From: Gammaproteobacteria bacterium
GTDB lineage: Bacteria > Pseudomonadota > Gammaproteobacteria > Competibacterales > Competibacteraceae
Assembly (NCBI GenBank): GCA_024235095.1
Contig: JACKNC010000002.1
Location: 620,001-684,000, forward strand
Length of the DNA: 64,000 bases
Reading direction: 5' to 3'
Numbering within the stretch: the first letter of the stretch is position 1; each line of letters begins with the position of its first letter. Below, piece by piece: positions 49,156-57,887 of the stretch. Under the pieces are notes generated by a model. That model saw only the letters and a program-made list of their open reading frames with translations, was not told where the DNA came from and ran no database searches. The position numbers and the translations under genes are program-made.

Positions 49156-49659
49156 ATGAGCGACGACTGGATCGTGCTGGGCCGGGTTTCGGGTCTGTTT
49201 GGCGTACAGGGCTGGTTGCGGGTTTTTTCCCATACCGAACCACGGCACGGTATTGCTCACTATAACCCGGTTTTTCTGAACCGGCAGGGCAAATGGCAAC
49301 CCTTCAACATCGAAGAAGGCCGCGCTCATGGTGCAGGAGTAGTGCTGAAGTTTGCCGGTTATGACGACCGTGATCAGGCGGCGACGCTGGTCCAGAGCGA
49401 CATTGCCATCCGCCGCGCGCAACTGCCGCCGGTTGCGCCGGGTGAGTATTACTGGGCTGATTTGGCCGGGTTGCAGGTCGTGACGCTGAAAGGAGTGGTG
49501 CTGGGTACAGTCGACCGGGTGTTCGCCACTGGCGCCAACGATGTGTTGGTCGTCAAGGGTGAACGGGAGCGGTTAGTGCCGTTTGTAAAGGGCCAGGTGG
49601 TCGTCGAGGTTGATCTGGAACAGAGAAGGTTGCGGGTCGACTGGGATCCGGACTTTTAG
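49156..49659 (+). CDS. rimM: Ribosome maturation factor RimM
   Basis: A 16S rRNA processing factor that binds S19 during 30S assembly. The 167-aa protein has an N-terminal RimM barrel (LGRVSGLFGVQGWLRVFS) and a C-terminal PRC-barrel-like domain (GEYYWADLAGLQVVT, then GANDVLVVKG and PFVKGQVV). It lies 29 bp after rpsP in the standard operon. Confidence 0.95.
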   Translation: MSDDWIVLGRVSGLFGVQGWLRVFSHTEPRHGIAHYNPVFLNRQGKWQPFNIEEGRAHGAGVVLKFAGYDDRDQAATLVQSDIAIRRAQLPPVAPGEYYWADLAGLQVVTLKGVVLGTVDRVFATGANDVLVVKGERERLVPFVKGQVVVEVDLEQRRLRVDWDPDF

Positions 49660-49745
49660 ACGCCCTGTTCTTCACTTACGCTGTCTCTCTCACTGTCAGC
49701 CCCTTTCTTCCAATGGAATGGAAAAGGGACACAAGGACTGCCGTC

Positions 49746-50537
49746 ATGCGTGTGGATGTCGTGACCCTGTTTCCGGAAATGGTCGAAACCTTGCTGCGTT
49801 TTGGGGTTACGGGTCGGGCGGTCGAGCGCGGTTTGCTCGAAGTCGCGACCTGGAACCCACGAGATGACGCTGGCGACCGGCATCGCACTGTGGATGACCG
49901 ACCTTACGGAGGGGGACCCGGTATGGTGATGAAAGTACAGCCGTTGCGCGATACCCTGCGCCGGGCACGCTCGGCGGTGAAACCTGCGGGGAAAACGCTT
50001 TATCTCAGCCCACAGGGACGACCCTTGACCCAGGATAGTGTGCAGCAACTAGCGTTGGAGTCGCGTTTGATCCTACTCGCCGGACGCTATGAGGGTATCG
50101 ACGAACGGTTAATCGAGACCGAAGTGGACGAGGAATGGTCCATCGGCGACTATGTGCTGAGTGGTGGCGAGCTAGCGGCTTTGGTGATCATTGATGCAGT
50201 GGCGCGTTTGTTGCCCGGAGCGCTGAATGATCACGAATCGGCGGAGCAAGATTCATTCATGGAGGGACTGCTGGACTGTCCGCACTATACCCGTCCAGAG
50301 GAAATCGACGGTCGACGCGTTCCGCCAGTACTGTTGAGCGGTGATCATGCCGCAGTCGCCCGGTGGCGGCGACGCGAAGCGCTGGGACGAACCTGGCTGC
50401 GACGCCCCGAATTACTGGCGCGCTTGGAACTGACCACCTATGACCAGCAATTACTGGTTGAATTTATTAAGAAACATCGAGAGAAAAAGGGGAATGTCGG
50501 CGCCGCCGGCGATTTTCCCAAGCAACGTGGAGTTTAG
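49746..50537 (+). CDS. trmD: tRNA (guanine37-N1)-methyltransferase TrmD
   Basis: Makes m1G37 next to the anticodon, which prevents frameshifting. The 263-aa SPOUT enzyme has the deep-knot SAM site: LILLAGRYEGIDERLIE and SIGDYVLSGGELAALVIIDA. PYGGGPGMVM is also diagnostic. I start at MRVDVVTLFPEM, with AAGGA 8 nt upstream; the frame extends 33 bp further without similarity. rplS follows after 4 bp. Confidence 0.96.
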   Translation: MRVDVVTLFPEMVETLLRFGVTGRAVERGLLEVATWNPRDDAGDRHRTVDDRPYGGGPGMVMKVQPLRDTLRRARSAVKPAGKTLYLSPQGRPLTQDSVQQLALESRLILLAGRYEGIDERLIETEVDEEWSIGDYVLSGGELAALVIIDAVARLLPGALNDHESAEQDSFMEGLLDCPHYTRPEEIDGRRVPPVLLSGDHAAVARWRRREALGRTWLRRPELLARLELTTYDQQLLVEFIKKHREKKGNVGAAGDFPKQRGV

Positions 50538-50541
50538 TGTC

Positions 50542-50889
50542 ATGAGCATATTGGTTGAAACATTCGAACGGGAGCAGATGACCCGTGAAATTCCCCCGTT
50601 CAATCCTGGCGATACCGTGGTCGTGCGGGTTAAGGTCAAGGAAGGCAATCGTGAGCGCCTGCAAGCCTTTGAAGGCATCGTGATCGCCAAACGCAATCGT
50701 GGCCTGAATTCGGCGTTCACAGTGCGCAAAATTTCTCACGGCGAGGGTGTGGAACGGGTGTTTCAGACCCACAGTCCAGTGATCGCCGACATTAGCGTCA
50801 AGCGTCGGGGTGATGTGCGCCGCGCCAAGCTGTACTACCTGCGCGGACTGGAGGGCAAGGCGGCGCGGATTAAGGAGAAGTTGCGTTAA
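50542..50889 (+). CDS. rplS: 50S ribosomal protein L19
   Basis: A 115-aa protein at the 30S-50S interface. FNPGDTVVVRVKVKEGNRER, LNSAFTVRKISHGEGVERVF and VKRRGDVRRAKLYYLR are near-identical to the E. coli sequence. The ATG is preceded by GGAG 9 nt upstream and overlaps nothing. It is the last gene of the rpsP operon. Confidence 0.97.
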   Translation: MSILVETFEREQMTREIPPFNPGDTVVVRVKVKEGNRERLQAFEGIVIAKRNRGLNSAFTVRKISHGEGVERVFQTHSPVIADISVKRRGDVRRAKLYYLRGLEGKAARIKEKLR

Positions 50890-50923
50890 GTTTTGAGTTC
50901 TACGTTTTAAAACAGGTGGCGAT

Positions 50924-51739
50924 ATGGACGATGAGAGAATAACCTGGCTGAAGCCGGTTCAGGCGCTTGCTGCGGAAGCGAGCAGCCGGATTCTGGAGAT
51001 TTATTCCACAGCATTCAACGTGACTGCCAAGGATGATAACAGTCCTTTAACGGCTGCCGACCTTGCGTCCCATCGAACCATCGTGGCCGGTTTACGTGCT
51101 CTAACACCCGATATTCCGGTGCTATCCGAGGAATCCGCCGTCATCCCGTTCACCGAGCGCCGCCAATGGCGCCGCTACTGGCTGGTGGATCCATTGGATG
51201 GCACCAAGGAATTTGTGAAACGCAATGGCGAGTTCACGGTCAACATCGCGCTGATCGAGGATCATGAACCGGTATTGGGCGTGGTACGGGTTCCGGTAAC
51301 CGGACTGTGCTACTCTGCTGTTCACGATCATGGGGCGTTTCGTGAAGAACCGGGCCAACCGCCGCAAGCCATTTCGGTGAAGCCTCTGGCGTCTGATCGA
51401 CCGGTGCGGGTAGTAGGTAGTAAATCGCATGGGGGCGCAGGCTTGCAAAAGTTTGTTGCCGCCCTGGGTTCGCATCAGCTGGTTACCATTGGCAGTTCAC
51501 TCAAATTGTGCCAGGTTGCGGAAGGCGCGGCGGATGTCTATCCCCGTATGGGGCCGACCTCGGAATGGGATACCGCCGCCGCCCAGGCGATTGTTGAAGT
51601 CGCCGGCGGCTGGGTCGTTTCAGCCGAAACCGGGGAACCCCTGCGTTATAACACCCGTGATTCCTTGCTGAATCCTTATTTCATTGTTTACGGTGACGCA
51701 AGTCGCGACTGGTTGAGCTATGTTCCCCCTAATCCCTAA
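50924..51739 (+). CDS. cysQ: 3'(2'),5'-bisphosphate nucleotidase CysQ
   Basis: Hydrolyses 3'-phosphoadenosine 5'-phosphate, the by-product of sulfate assimilation. The 271-aa protein of the inositol monophosphatase superfamily shows metal-binding VLSEES, the WLVDPLDGTKEFVKRNGEFT motif and PTSEWDTAAAQAIVEVAGG. It begins 34 bp after rplS and ends 10 bp before ogt. There are no sulfate-assimilation genes nearby. Confidence 0.93.
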   Translation: MDDERITWLKPVQALAAEASSRILEIYSTAFNVTAKDDNSPLTAADLASHRTIVAGLRALTPDIPVLSEESAVIPFTERRQWRRYWLVDPLDGTKEFVKRNGEFTVNIALIEDHEPVLGVVRVPVTGLCYSAVHDHGAFREEPGQPPQAISVKPLASDRPVRVVGSKSHGGAGLQKFVAALGSHQLVTIGSSLKLCQVAEGAADVYPRMGPTSEWDTAAAQAIVEVAGGWVVSAETGEPLRYNTRDSLLNPYFIVYGDASRDWLSYVPPNP

Positions 51740-51749
51740 TTCCTGAAAG

Positions 51750-52238
51750 ATGCTCGACAACGCCTATCAAGCTATTATCGCCGCGCCTTTCGGCTGTGTG
51801 ATTGGCATTCGCACGCAGGGCGCAATGTTGACCGCGCTGGATTTCCTGCCGGTTGACTGGCCTGAAAAGTCTCCGGAAGATGTGGCAACGGCGCGGGCTA
51901 TCGATGAATTGCAGGCGTATTTCCGTAATCCCCATGCGCCATTCACGGTCTCACTGATTTTGCAGGGAACCGCGTTTCAGCAACGGGTGTGGACGGCGTT
52001 GCAAACCATTTCGCCAGGAACAGTGCTAACTTATGGCGAATTGGCGCAACAACTCGGCACTGCGGCCCGTCCCATTGGCGGCGCTTGCCGGAATAATCCC
52101 ATCCCGATTCTGGTGCCTTGCCATCGCGTAGTCGGTCGGCAAGGGCTGGGCGGTTACGCTGGCGAGGTCACCGGTAATCCGCTCGGGATCAAGCGCTGGC
52201 TGTTACAGCATGAAGGCGTGGATTGTAGCCGCTCTTAA
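51750..52238 (+). CDS. ogt: Methylated-DNA--protein-cysteine methyltransferase
   Basis: A suicide enzyme that removes O6-methyl from guanine in DNA. The 162-aa protein has the active-site motif IPILVPCHRVVG with the acceptor Cys, a helix-turn-helix (TYGELAQQLGTAARPIGGACRNNP) and the GLGGYAGEVTGN tail. It lacks the N-terminal Ada regulatory domain, so it corresponds to Ogt. Confidence 0.94.
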   Translation: MLDNAYQAIIAAPFGCVIGIRTQGAMLTALDFLPVDWPEKSPEDVATARAIDELQAYFRNPHAPFTVSLILQGTAFQQRVWTALQTISPGTVLTYGELAQQLGTAARPIGGACRNNPIPILVPCHRVVGRQGLGGYAGEVTGNPLGIKRWLLQHEGVDCSRS

Positions 52239-52264
52239 TGTTACGATTAGTCAATCTTTTTTAT

Positions 52265-52379
52265 GGCGGCCCCGTTCAGTCCCCTCGCGACGATAAACTG
52301 TGAACCCCGTCAGGCCCGGAAGGGAGCAGCGGCAGCAGTGGCTTCGGGCGCCGGGGTGTGGCGGATCGGGGTCGCCGCC
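52265..52379 (+). ncRNA. ffs: Signal recognition particle RNA (4.5S type)
   Basis: A 115-nt bacterial small SRP RNA. The conserved apical domain is intact: GTCAGGCCCGGAAGGGAGCA contains the GGAA tetraloop and the asymmetric loop that bind the Ffh M domain. The ends pair: GGCGGCCCCG at the 5' side with CGGGGTCGCCGCC at the 3' side. It stands directly upstream of dnaX, the usual ffs-dnaX-ybaB-recR order. It targets nascent membrane proteins together with Ffh. End positions are inferred from the closing stem. Confidence 0.95.
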
Positions 52380-52456
52380 CTTCTCAAGGTGAAAGGTGAA
52401 ACACGCAGGGTGAAAGGCCAGGAAGCCACCGCCTTCCCACGCCACTGGGGATTGGT

Positions 52457-54058
52457 ATGAGTTACCAGGTTCTGGCCCGCAAATGGCGGCCACGCACCTT
52501 TCATGAACTCGTGGGTCAGGAGCATGTCGTTCGCGCCCTGACAAACGCCCTCGACCGGCAACGTCTGCACCACGCCTTTCTGTTCACCGGTACTCGGGGG
52601 GTGGGTAAGACCACGATTGCCCGAATCCTCGCCAAGTCGCTGAATTGCGAGGTCGGCGTCTCTTCCATACCCTGCGGTGAATGCAGCGCCTGTCAGGAGA
52701 TCGATGCGGGCCGCTTTGTGGATCTAATCGAAGTCGACGCCGCTTCCCGCACCAAAGTCGATGAGACCCGAGAGTTGCTGGAAAACGTGCAGTATGCGCC
52801 CAGTCGCGGACGCTTCAAGGTGTATCTGATCGACGAAGTCCACATGTTTTCCAATCACAGCTTCAACGCGCTGTTGAAAACGCTGGAAGAACCGCCGCCG
52901 CATGTGAAATTTTTGTTGGCGACCACTGATCCACAGAAGCTACCGGTCACCATCCTGTCGCGTTGTCTCCAGTTCAGTCTTAAACGCCTGCCGTCCAGCA
53001 TGATCGCCGGGTATTTGAGCCAGGTGCTGACACAGGAGGACATTCCGCACGAGCCTGCGGCGCTGCAATTGGTGGCCCGCGCCGGCGATGGCAGTATGCG
53101 CGACGCCTTGAGCTTGCTGGATCAGGCTATCGCTTTCGGCGGCGGTCAGGTGGAAACGGCGGCGGTCAGCGCCATGTTGGGCAGTATTGATCGGCGACAA
53201 GTCACCGGTTTACTGGAGAAACTGGCGGCTAATGATGCTCCGGGTTTACTCCAACAGATTGCGGCACTGGACGAACATGCGCCGAATTATGCCATGGTGC
53301 TGGCCGAGTTGCTGTCGCTGTTGCAACGAGTAGCTCTGGTCCAGGTCGTGCCGGATGCGCCGCTGGATGATGAAGTCGCTGACCCGGAGGAAGTGCGACG
53401 ATTGGCAGAGATAGTGCCGCCCGAAGACGTACAGTTGTTCTACCAGATTGCGCTGCTGGGTCGGCGCGATCTGCCTCTGGCGCCGGATCCGCATAGTGGT
53501 TTCGAGATGGCGTTGTTGCGGATGCTGTGTTTTCGGCCTGCGACGCTGGAGACTGCGGTCGCTGTATCCCCCGGACCAGCAACGAGTTCGCATCATGCGG
53601 CGTCGCTGCCGGTTGCCGCAACTGCATCCGTTCCTCGCTCCGTCCCAGCGCCGCCTGTAGTTTCGCCACTGCCCGACTCGAAATGGGATGCATTGATAAA
53701 GCAGCTCGATTTGAATCCCCGAGACAAGAACCTGGCGCTAAATTGCGAGCTGGTGGCGTATGAGGACCATTGTTTGCAACTCAGGCTAGAGCCTAACCTG
53801 AAGCCGATGCTGAATCAGCATGTGGAAGATCGGATAAAAGCCGCATTAGAAAAGCATCTTGGCAAACCGGTTGACCTGAAATTTCAAATTGGCGCTGTAG
53901 CAGGAATAACACCGGAAGCTCAGCAAAAACAGCGACAAGCAGAACGGCGACAGGCGGCAGCGGAGCAAACCCAACAGGACCCGCATGTGCGGGATATGCA
54001 GGAAATGTTCGATGCGCGGATTACCGCGATCCACCCGCTTGATGAAAGCGATAGCTAA
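52457..54058 (+). CDS. dnaX: DNA polymerase III subunits tau/gamma
   Basis: Clamp-loader ATPase of the replicative polymerase. The 533-aa protein has Walker A GTRGVGKTTIARILA (near 45) and a four-cysteine zinc module (LNCEVGVSSIPCGECSAC). Walker B is VYLIDEVHMFS, and the sensor SRCLQFSLKRL follows. A linker rich in Pro, Ala and Ser precedes the C-terminal domain that contacts polymerase alpha. I did not find the A-AAA-AAG slip site in frame, so a programmed gamma product is not supported here. Confidence 0.96.
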   Translation: MSYQVLARKWRPRTFHELVGQEHVVRALTNALDRQRLHHAFLFTGTRGVGKTTIARILAKSLNCEVGVSSIPCGECSACQEIDAGRFVDLIEVDAASRTKVDETRELLENVQYAPSRGRFKVYLIDEVHMFSNHSFNALLKTLEEPPPHVKFLLATTDPQKLPVTILSRCLQFSLKRLPSSMIAGYLSQVLTQEDIPHEPAALQLVARAGDGSMRDALSLLDQAIAFGGGQVETAAVSAMLGSIDRRQVTGLLEKLAANDAPGLLQQIAALDEHAPNYAMVLAELLSLLQRVALVQVVPDAPLDDEVADPEEVRRLAEIVPPEDVQLFYQIALLGRRDLPLAPDPHSGFEMALLRMLCFRPATLETAVAVSPGPATSSHHAASLPVAATASVPRSVPAPPVVSPLPDSKWDALIKQLDLNPRDKNLALNCELVAYEDHCLQLRLEPNLKPMLNQHVEDRIKAALEKHLGKPVDLKFQIGAVAGITPEAQQKQRQAERRQAAAEQTQQDPHVRDMQEMFDARITAIHPLDESDS

Positions 54059-54075
54059 TCTATGGAGGAAAGACA

Positions 54076-54411
54076 ATGAAAGGCGGTTTGGGCAATCTGA
54101 TGAAGCAGGCGCAGAAGATGCAGGAAAACTTGCAAAAGGCGCAGGCGGAAATTGCGGAAATGGAAATCCATGGCGAATCGGGTGGCGGGCTGGTTCGCAT
54201 CGTGATTACTGGTCGCCATGAGGTTCGTCGAATCAGCATCGACGACAGCCTGGTAGGCGATGACAAGGACATGCTGGAGGATTTGGTGGCTGCCGCCTTC
54301 AACGATGCTGTGCATAAGGTCGAACGCACCGTGCAGGACAAGATGTCGGGTCTTACCGCCGGCATGGGTTTGCCGCCAGGTATGATGGGCGATCTCAAAC
54401 TGCCATTCTGA
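54076..54411 (+). CDS. ybaB: Nucleoid-associated protein YbaB/EbfC
   Basis: A 111-aa DNA-binding dimer. Its N-terminal helix is MKGGLGNLMKQAQKMQENLQ, and GESGGGLVRIVITGRHEVRRI forms the core strands. It lies between dnaX (17 bp) and recR (8 bp), as in most proteobacteria. An AGGAAAG Shine-Dalgarno precedes the ATG. Its role in nucleoid organisation or recombination support is known only in outline. Confidence 0.94.
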   Translation: MKGGLGNLMKQAQKMQENLQKAQAEIAEMEIHGESGGGLVRIVITGRHEVRRISIDDSLVGDDKDMLEDLVAAAFNDAVHKVERTVQDKMSGLTAGMGLPPGMMGDLKLPF

Positions 54412-54419
54412 CAGGCTTT

Positions 54420-55016
54420 ATGGCTGCTTCGCCACTGCTGAATCAATTGATGGCGGCGCTGCGTTGCTTGCCGGGCGTGGGGCCGAAGTCTGCCCAGCGC
54501 ATGGCTTTGCACTTACTGGAGCGGGATCGCGACGGTGCTGAACGGCTGGTTGAAGCGCTGCGAACGGCGCTGGAGCGGATTGGCCGTTGTCAGCTCTGTC
54601 ACGATCTGAGCGAGACGGAAATTTGCGCCCTGTGCGCTCATCCCGGTCGTGATCCTGCCCTGTTATGCGTGATCGAGACGCCGGCGGATGTGCTGGCGGT
54701 CGAACAGTCAACTGGTTTTCAGGGCCGATATTTTGTGCTGATGGGCCATCTATCGCCACTGGATGGGATTGGTCCGGCGGAACTGGGGCTGGAGGTGTTA
54801 GAAGCCCGTTTGGATGAAGGCGAGGTTTGCGAGATTATTCTCGCTACTAATCCGACCGTAGAAGGGGAAGCCACCGCTTATTACATTGCTGAACTGGCCC
54901 GCGAACGTGGCATCCGCGCGACCCGTATCGCCCATGGAGTACCGCTGGGCGGCGAGTTAGAATACGTGGATGGCGGCACCCTAGCGCATGCCTTCGCCGG
55001 TCGCCGAGAGGTGTGA
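54420..55016 (+). CDS. recR: Recombination protein RecR
   Basis: Works with RecO (and RecF) to load RecA at gaps. The 198-aa protein has an N-terminal helix-hairpin-helix (ALRCLPGVGPKSAQRMALHL), a zinc finger with two CxxC pairs (CQLCHDLSETEICALC) and a Toprim domain (LLCVIETPADVLAVEQS). A C-terminal Walker B-like region completes it. It ends the ffs-dnaX-ybaB-recR run. Confidence 0.96.
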   Translation: MAASPLLNQLMAALRCLPGVGPKSAQRMALHLLERDRDGAERLVEALRTALERIGRCQLCHDLSETEICALCAHPGRDPALLCVIETPADVLAVEQSTGFQGRYFVLMGHLSPLDGIGPAELGLEVLEARLDEGEVCEIILATNPTVEGEATAYYIAELARERGIRATRIAHGVPLGGELEYVDGGTLAHAFAGRREV

Positions 55017-55231
55017 GCGGGTTTGCAAAATGGCGTCAGCGAGATTGCCGTAATCTATACTGCTTTTCGACTTTACTATCAAGAGATGGGCAATGGTTTC
55101 CCTTCTTTTTTCATAGAGATAACTATTCATCGACAACTTTGCAGAGCTCCGACTCAACAACCACCGGCTGAAAGCCGGTGGGTTGAAGTAACGGACTGAA
55201 AGTCCATGTGCGCGTCGCCTAAACGACGCGC

Positions 55232-55786
55232 CTACGGTTCAACCCGAAAGTCACGCGCTGGATCCGGCTCAAAGTGATGCTCCAGGTACTCTTGAATCAT
55301 CTCCTCCGTCATCTCTCCAACCGTCACGCAAAAATAGCCACGCGCCCAAAAATGCCGTCCCCAGTAACGCTTCTTCAATTCCGGGAATTCCTCAAACAAC
55401 TTGCTTGATGATCGCCCCTTAATATGACGCATCATGTCACTGACCGATATCTCTGGTGGCGCTGAGACCAGAATAGGCACATGATCCTTGCTAACCACCC
55501 CTTTGATAATCCGAATCTCAAATGCGAATTAAGAGCTAACTAATATCCTTAAATATAAATATGTTACGTTACTCATCGAATTGCTGACGAAAATCCAGAA
55601 ATCGGGTTTTCAACGAGTTGAGGATGAAGCTCTTAATTCGCATTCAAAGGCTTCACAGGTTTGCCGCACGCGTTCTCGAACGCGCTGACCGACATCCCCG
55701 ATCCATACCCTGTAACGATACTTCATCACCCATACAAGATGATATTCAATTTTATAAACCGTGTGGCTCCCATACCGATAGTCCAT
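55232..55786 (-). pseudogene. IS200/IS605 TnpA (Y1 HUH transposase), interrupted by a MITE
   Basis: The N-terminal part (MDYRYGSHTVYKIEYHLVWV to EAF) reads from 55786. The C-terminal part (EIRIIKGVVSKDHVPILVSA to the end FEPDPARDF) resumes beyond the MITE at 55521-55644. Removing the 124-bp element plus one copy of the 2-bp duplication restores the frame exactly (EAFEIRIIKG). The HUH metal-binding motif, normally HVH, reads HVP, so the enzyme was probably already inactive. The catalytic Tyr (MIQEYLEHH) is kept. Confidence 0.88.
55521..55644. mobile_element. 124-bp MITE, copy 2 (inverted relative to copy 1)
   Basis: It is the exact reverse complement of 22329-22452 and is inserted in the IS200-type tnpA. 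The flanking dinucleotide is CA on both sides of the plus strand. The restored tnpA frame shows that one of these is a duplication made on insertion. The terminal inverted repeats are 17 bp and perfect. There is no coding capacity. Confidence 0.95.
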
Positions 55787-55897
55787 CTCGACACTCCCCT
55801 GGCTCGTTGCTATGTGTCCAGCAACTCTACCCGCGTCAGGGCTGGAGATGAAATCTACCCGCCTAAAGGCGGGGGTTTTAACCTTACATATTGAAAT

Positions 55898-55924
55898 AAA
55901 AAAAACCGTGACTTGCGTCACGGT
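55898..55924 (-). terminator. Intrinsic terminator of the ATP synthase operon
   Basis: ACCGTGAC-TTGC-GTCACGGT is a perfect 8-bp stem. On the minus strand it is followed by a run of T residues, seen as eight A on the plus strand. It lies about 36 bp after the atpC stop codon. It is a strong rho-independent terminator that ends the atp transcript before the IS200-type element. Confidence 0.92.
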
Positions 55925-55959
55925 CTAACAGGGTTCAAACAATTGTTATTATTGAAGGG

Positions 55960-56385
55960 TTACGACTTGCGCGTCTTACGCATTTTCTCAATGGTCTGCA
56001 GTTGCGCGATCGCCTCGGCGAGTTCCGCCTTAGCTCGGGCAAATTCAAAATCACTCTGATGATCGGCGATGATCTGCTCAGCGCGTTGCTTAGCGGACTG
56101 CGCAGCGACTTCATCCAGATCGCGCGCCCGCTCTGCAGTATCAGACAGGATGGTGACGACATGCGGTTGCACCTCCAGCAATCCGCCCGATACATAAAAT
56201 AGTTGCTCCTCACCGCCCTGCAATTTGACCCGAACCTGACCAGGCTTCAACCGGGTCAACAACTGGCTGTGTCGGGGCAAAATGCCGAGTTCGCCCAACT
56301 CGCCCGGCGCGGTCACCATCTCGGCGGCGCCGGAAAACAGTTCCTTTTCCGCGCTGACGATATCGACATGCAGTGTCATAGCCAT
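55960..56385 (-). CDS. atpC: ATP synthase epsilon subunit
   Basis: Central-stalk subunit that also inhibits ATP hydrolysis. The 141-aa protein has an N-terminal beta sandwich (TLHVDIVSAEKELFSGAAEM, GELGILPRHSQLLTRLKPG) and two C-terminal helices. I start at MAMTLHVD because AGGAG lies 8 nt upstream; the frame continues 24 bp further. It is the last gene of the operon and a terminator follows. Confidence 0.95.
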   Translation of the reverse strand: MAMTLHVDIVSAEKELFSGAAEMVTAPGELGELGILPRHSQLLTRLKPGQVRVKLQGGEEQLFYVSGGLLEVQPHVVTILSDTAERARDLDEVAAQSAKQRAEQIIADHQSDFEFARAKAELAEAIAQLQTIEKMRKTRKS

Positions 56386-56445
56386 GGTGCGTCTCCTGAT
56401 CGGTTGCACGTGGAAGGCGGTTCAGCGCGCCGAACCGCCGGCCCA

Positions 56446-57822
56446 TTACAGCTTGTTCGCTTTTTCCACGGCCTCATCGATCGAGCCGACCATGTAGAAC
56501 GCCTGCTCGGGCAGGTGATCGTACTCGCCGGCCACGATGCCCTTGAACGCGGTAATCGTGTCCTTGAGGGCGACATACTTGCCTGGCGAACCGGTGAACA
56601 CTTCTGCTACGAAGAACGGCTGCGACAGGAAACGTTGCACCTTGCGGGCGCGGGCCACCACCAGCTTGTCTTCCTCAGACAGTTCATCCATGCCCAGGAT
56701 GGCGATGATGTCCTTCAATTCCTTATAGCGTTGCAGCGTACTCTGCACTAAACGAGCGGTATCGTAGTGATCCTGTCCCACAACCAGCGGATCCAATTGC
56801 CGCGAGGTGGAGTCCAGCGGATCCACCGCTGGATAGATACCCAACTCGGCGATCTGCCGGGACAATACGACCGTCGCGTCCAAGTGGGCAAAGGTGGTGG
56901 CTGGTGACGGATCAGTCAAGTCGTCAGCCGGCACATACACGGCCTGAATGGAGGTAATCGATCCCACTTTGGTCGAAGTAATGCGCTCTTGGAGTACCCC
57001 CATTTCCTCGGCCAGGGTCGGCTGATAACCCACCGCCGACGGCATACGGCCTAACAGCGCCGAACATTCGGTGCCGGCCAAAGTGTAGCGGTAGATATTG
57101 TCAATGAACAGCAAGACATCACTGCCTTCGTCGCGGAAGGATTCCGCAATGGACAGGCCAGTCAGACCGACGCGCAGCCGGTTGCCCGGCGGCTCATTCA
57201 TCTGGCCATAGACCAGCGCCACCTTGTCCAGTACGTTCGACTCCTTCATTTCATGATAGAAGTCGTTGCCTTCGCGCGTCCGCTCGCCCACACCGGCAAA
57301 CACCGAGTAACCGGAGTGTTCAATAGCGATGTTGCGGATCAATTCCATCATGTTGACGGTCTTGCCCACGCCCGCGCCGCCGAACAGGCCAATTTTGCCG
57401 CCCTTGGCGAAAGGACAGAGCAGGTCGATAACCTTGATGCCGGTTTCCAGCAATTCGGTTGCGCCGGACTGATCCTCATAACTGGGAGCCGGTTGGTGAA
57501 TCGCCCGATATGCGTCGGTCTCCACCGGCCCCTTGTGGTCAATGGGCGTACCCAGCACATTCATGATGCGCCCCAAGGTGCCCTTACCGACCGGTACGGT
57601 CACCGGCGCACCGGTATTGGAGACCATCATGTTGCGCTTCAACCCTTCGGAAGCGCCCATAGCGATGGTGCGAACGACGCCATCCCCTAATTGTTGTTGC
57701 ACTTCCAGAATCAGCCCGCTCTCATCAAGGCGTAGCGCATCGTAGATTTTCGGCACCGACCCGCGCGGGAACTCAACGTCCACCACCGCGCCGATGATTT
57801 GCACAATATTGCCAGAACTCAT
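56446..57822 (-). CDS. atpD: ATP synthase beta subunit
   Basis: Catalytic subunit of F1. The 458-aa protein has Walker A FGGAGVGKTVNMMELIRN (near 150), Walker B VLLFIDNIYRYT, the catalytic GERTREGNDFY segment and a C-terminal helical domain with the DELSEED-type motif (DELSEEDKL). The usual ATP synthase signature PAVDPLDSTSR is present. Confidence 0.98.
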   Translation of the reverse strand: MSSGNIVQIIGAVVDVEFPRGSVPKIYDALRLDESGLILEVQQQLGDGVVRTIAMGASEGLKRNMMVSNTGAPVTVPVGKGTLGRIMNVLGTPIDHKGPVETDAYRAIHQPAPSYEDQSGATELLETGIKVIDLLCPFAKGGKIGLFGGAGVGKTVNMMELIRNIAIEHSGYSVFAGVGERTREGNDFYHEMKESNVLDKVALVYGQMNEPPGNRLRVGLTGLSIAESFRDEGSDVLLFIDNIYRYTLAGTECSALLGRMPSAVGYQPTLAEEMGVLQERITSTKVGSITSIQAVYVPADDLTDPSPATTFAHLDATVVLSRQIAELGIYPAVDPLDSTSRQLDPLVVGQDHYDTARLVQSTLQRYKELKDIIAILGMDELSEEDKLVVARARKVQRFLSQPFFVAEVFTGSPGKYVALKDTITAFKGIVAGEYDHLPEQAFYMVGSIDEAVEKANKL

Positions 57823-57887
57823 TGTCTTGGGTTCCCCTTAAACTGGTTTCGCCGCGCGCCCGCCATTAGCAGGCGCCCGTCATGACC

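Larger units (their letters stand above)
55161..55879. mobile_element. IS200/IS605-type element, inactivated
   Basis: Remains of a single-strand transposing element. The right side has three hairpins in a row: CCACCGGCT/AGCCGGTGG (55161-55181), GGACT/AGTCC (55193-55205) and GCGCGTCG/CGACGCGC (55210-55231). The last touches the tnpA stop. The left side has CCCGCC-TAAA-GGCGGG followed by TTTT (55858-55879), like the left-end terminator of IS200. The exact borders are approximate. The tnpA inside is split by a MITE and carries a lost catalytic His. Confidence 0.75.

Noticed and set aside
53650..54058. Programmed -1 frameshift site in dnaX for a gamma product
   Set aside because: A-rich stretches occur (for example around 53,928), but the heptamer is not in the required frame and no downstream stem was evident.
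55858..55879. Terminator CCCGCC-TAAA-GGCGGG plus TTTT as an independent feature
   Set aside because: It fits the left-end hairpin of the IS200-type element and is described with it; no plus-strand gene ends here.
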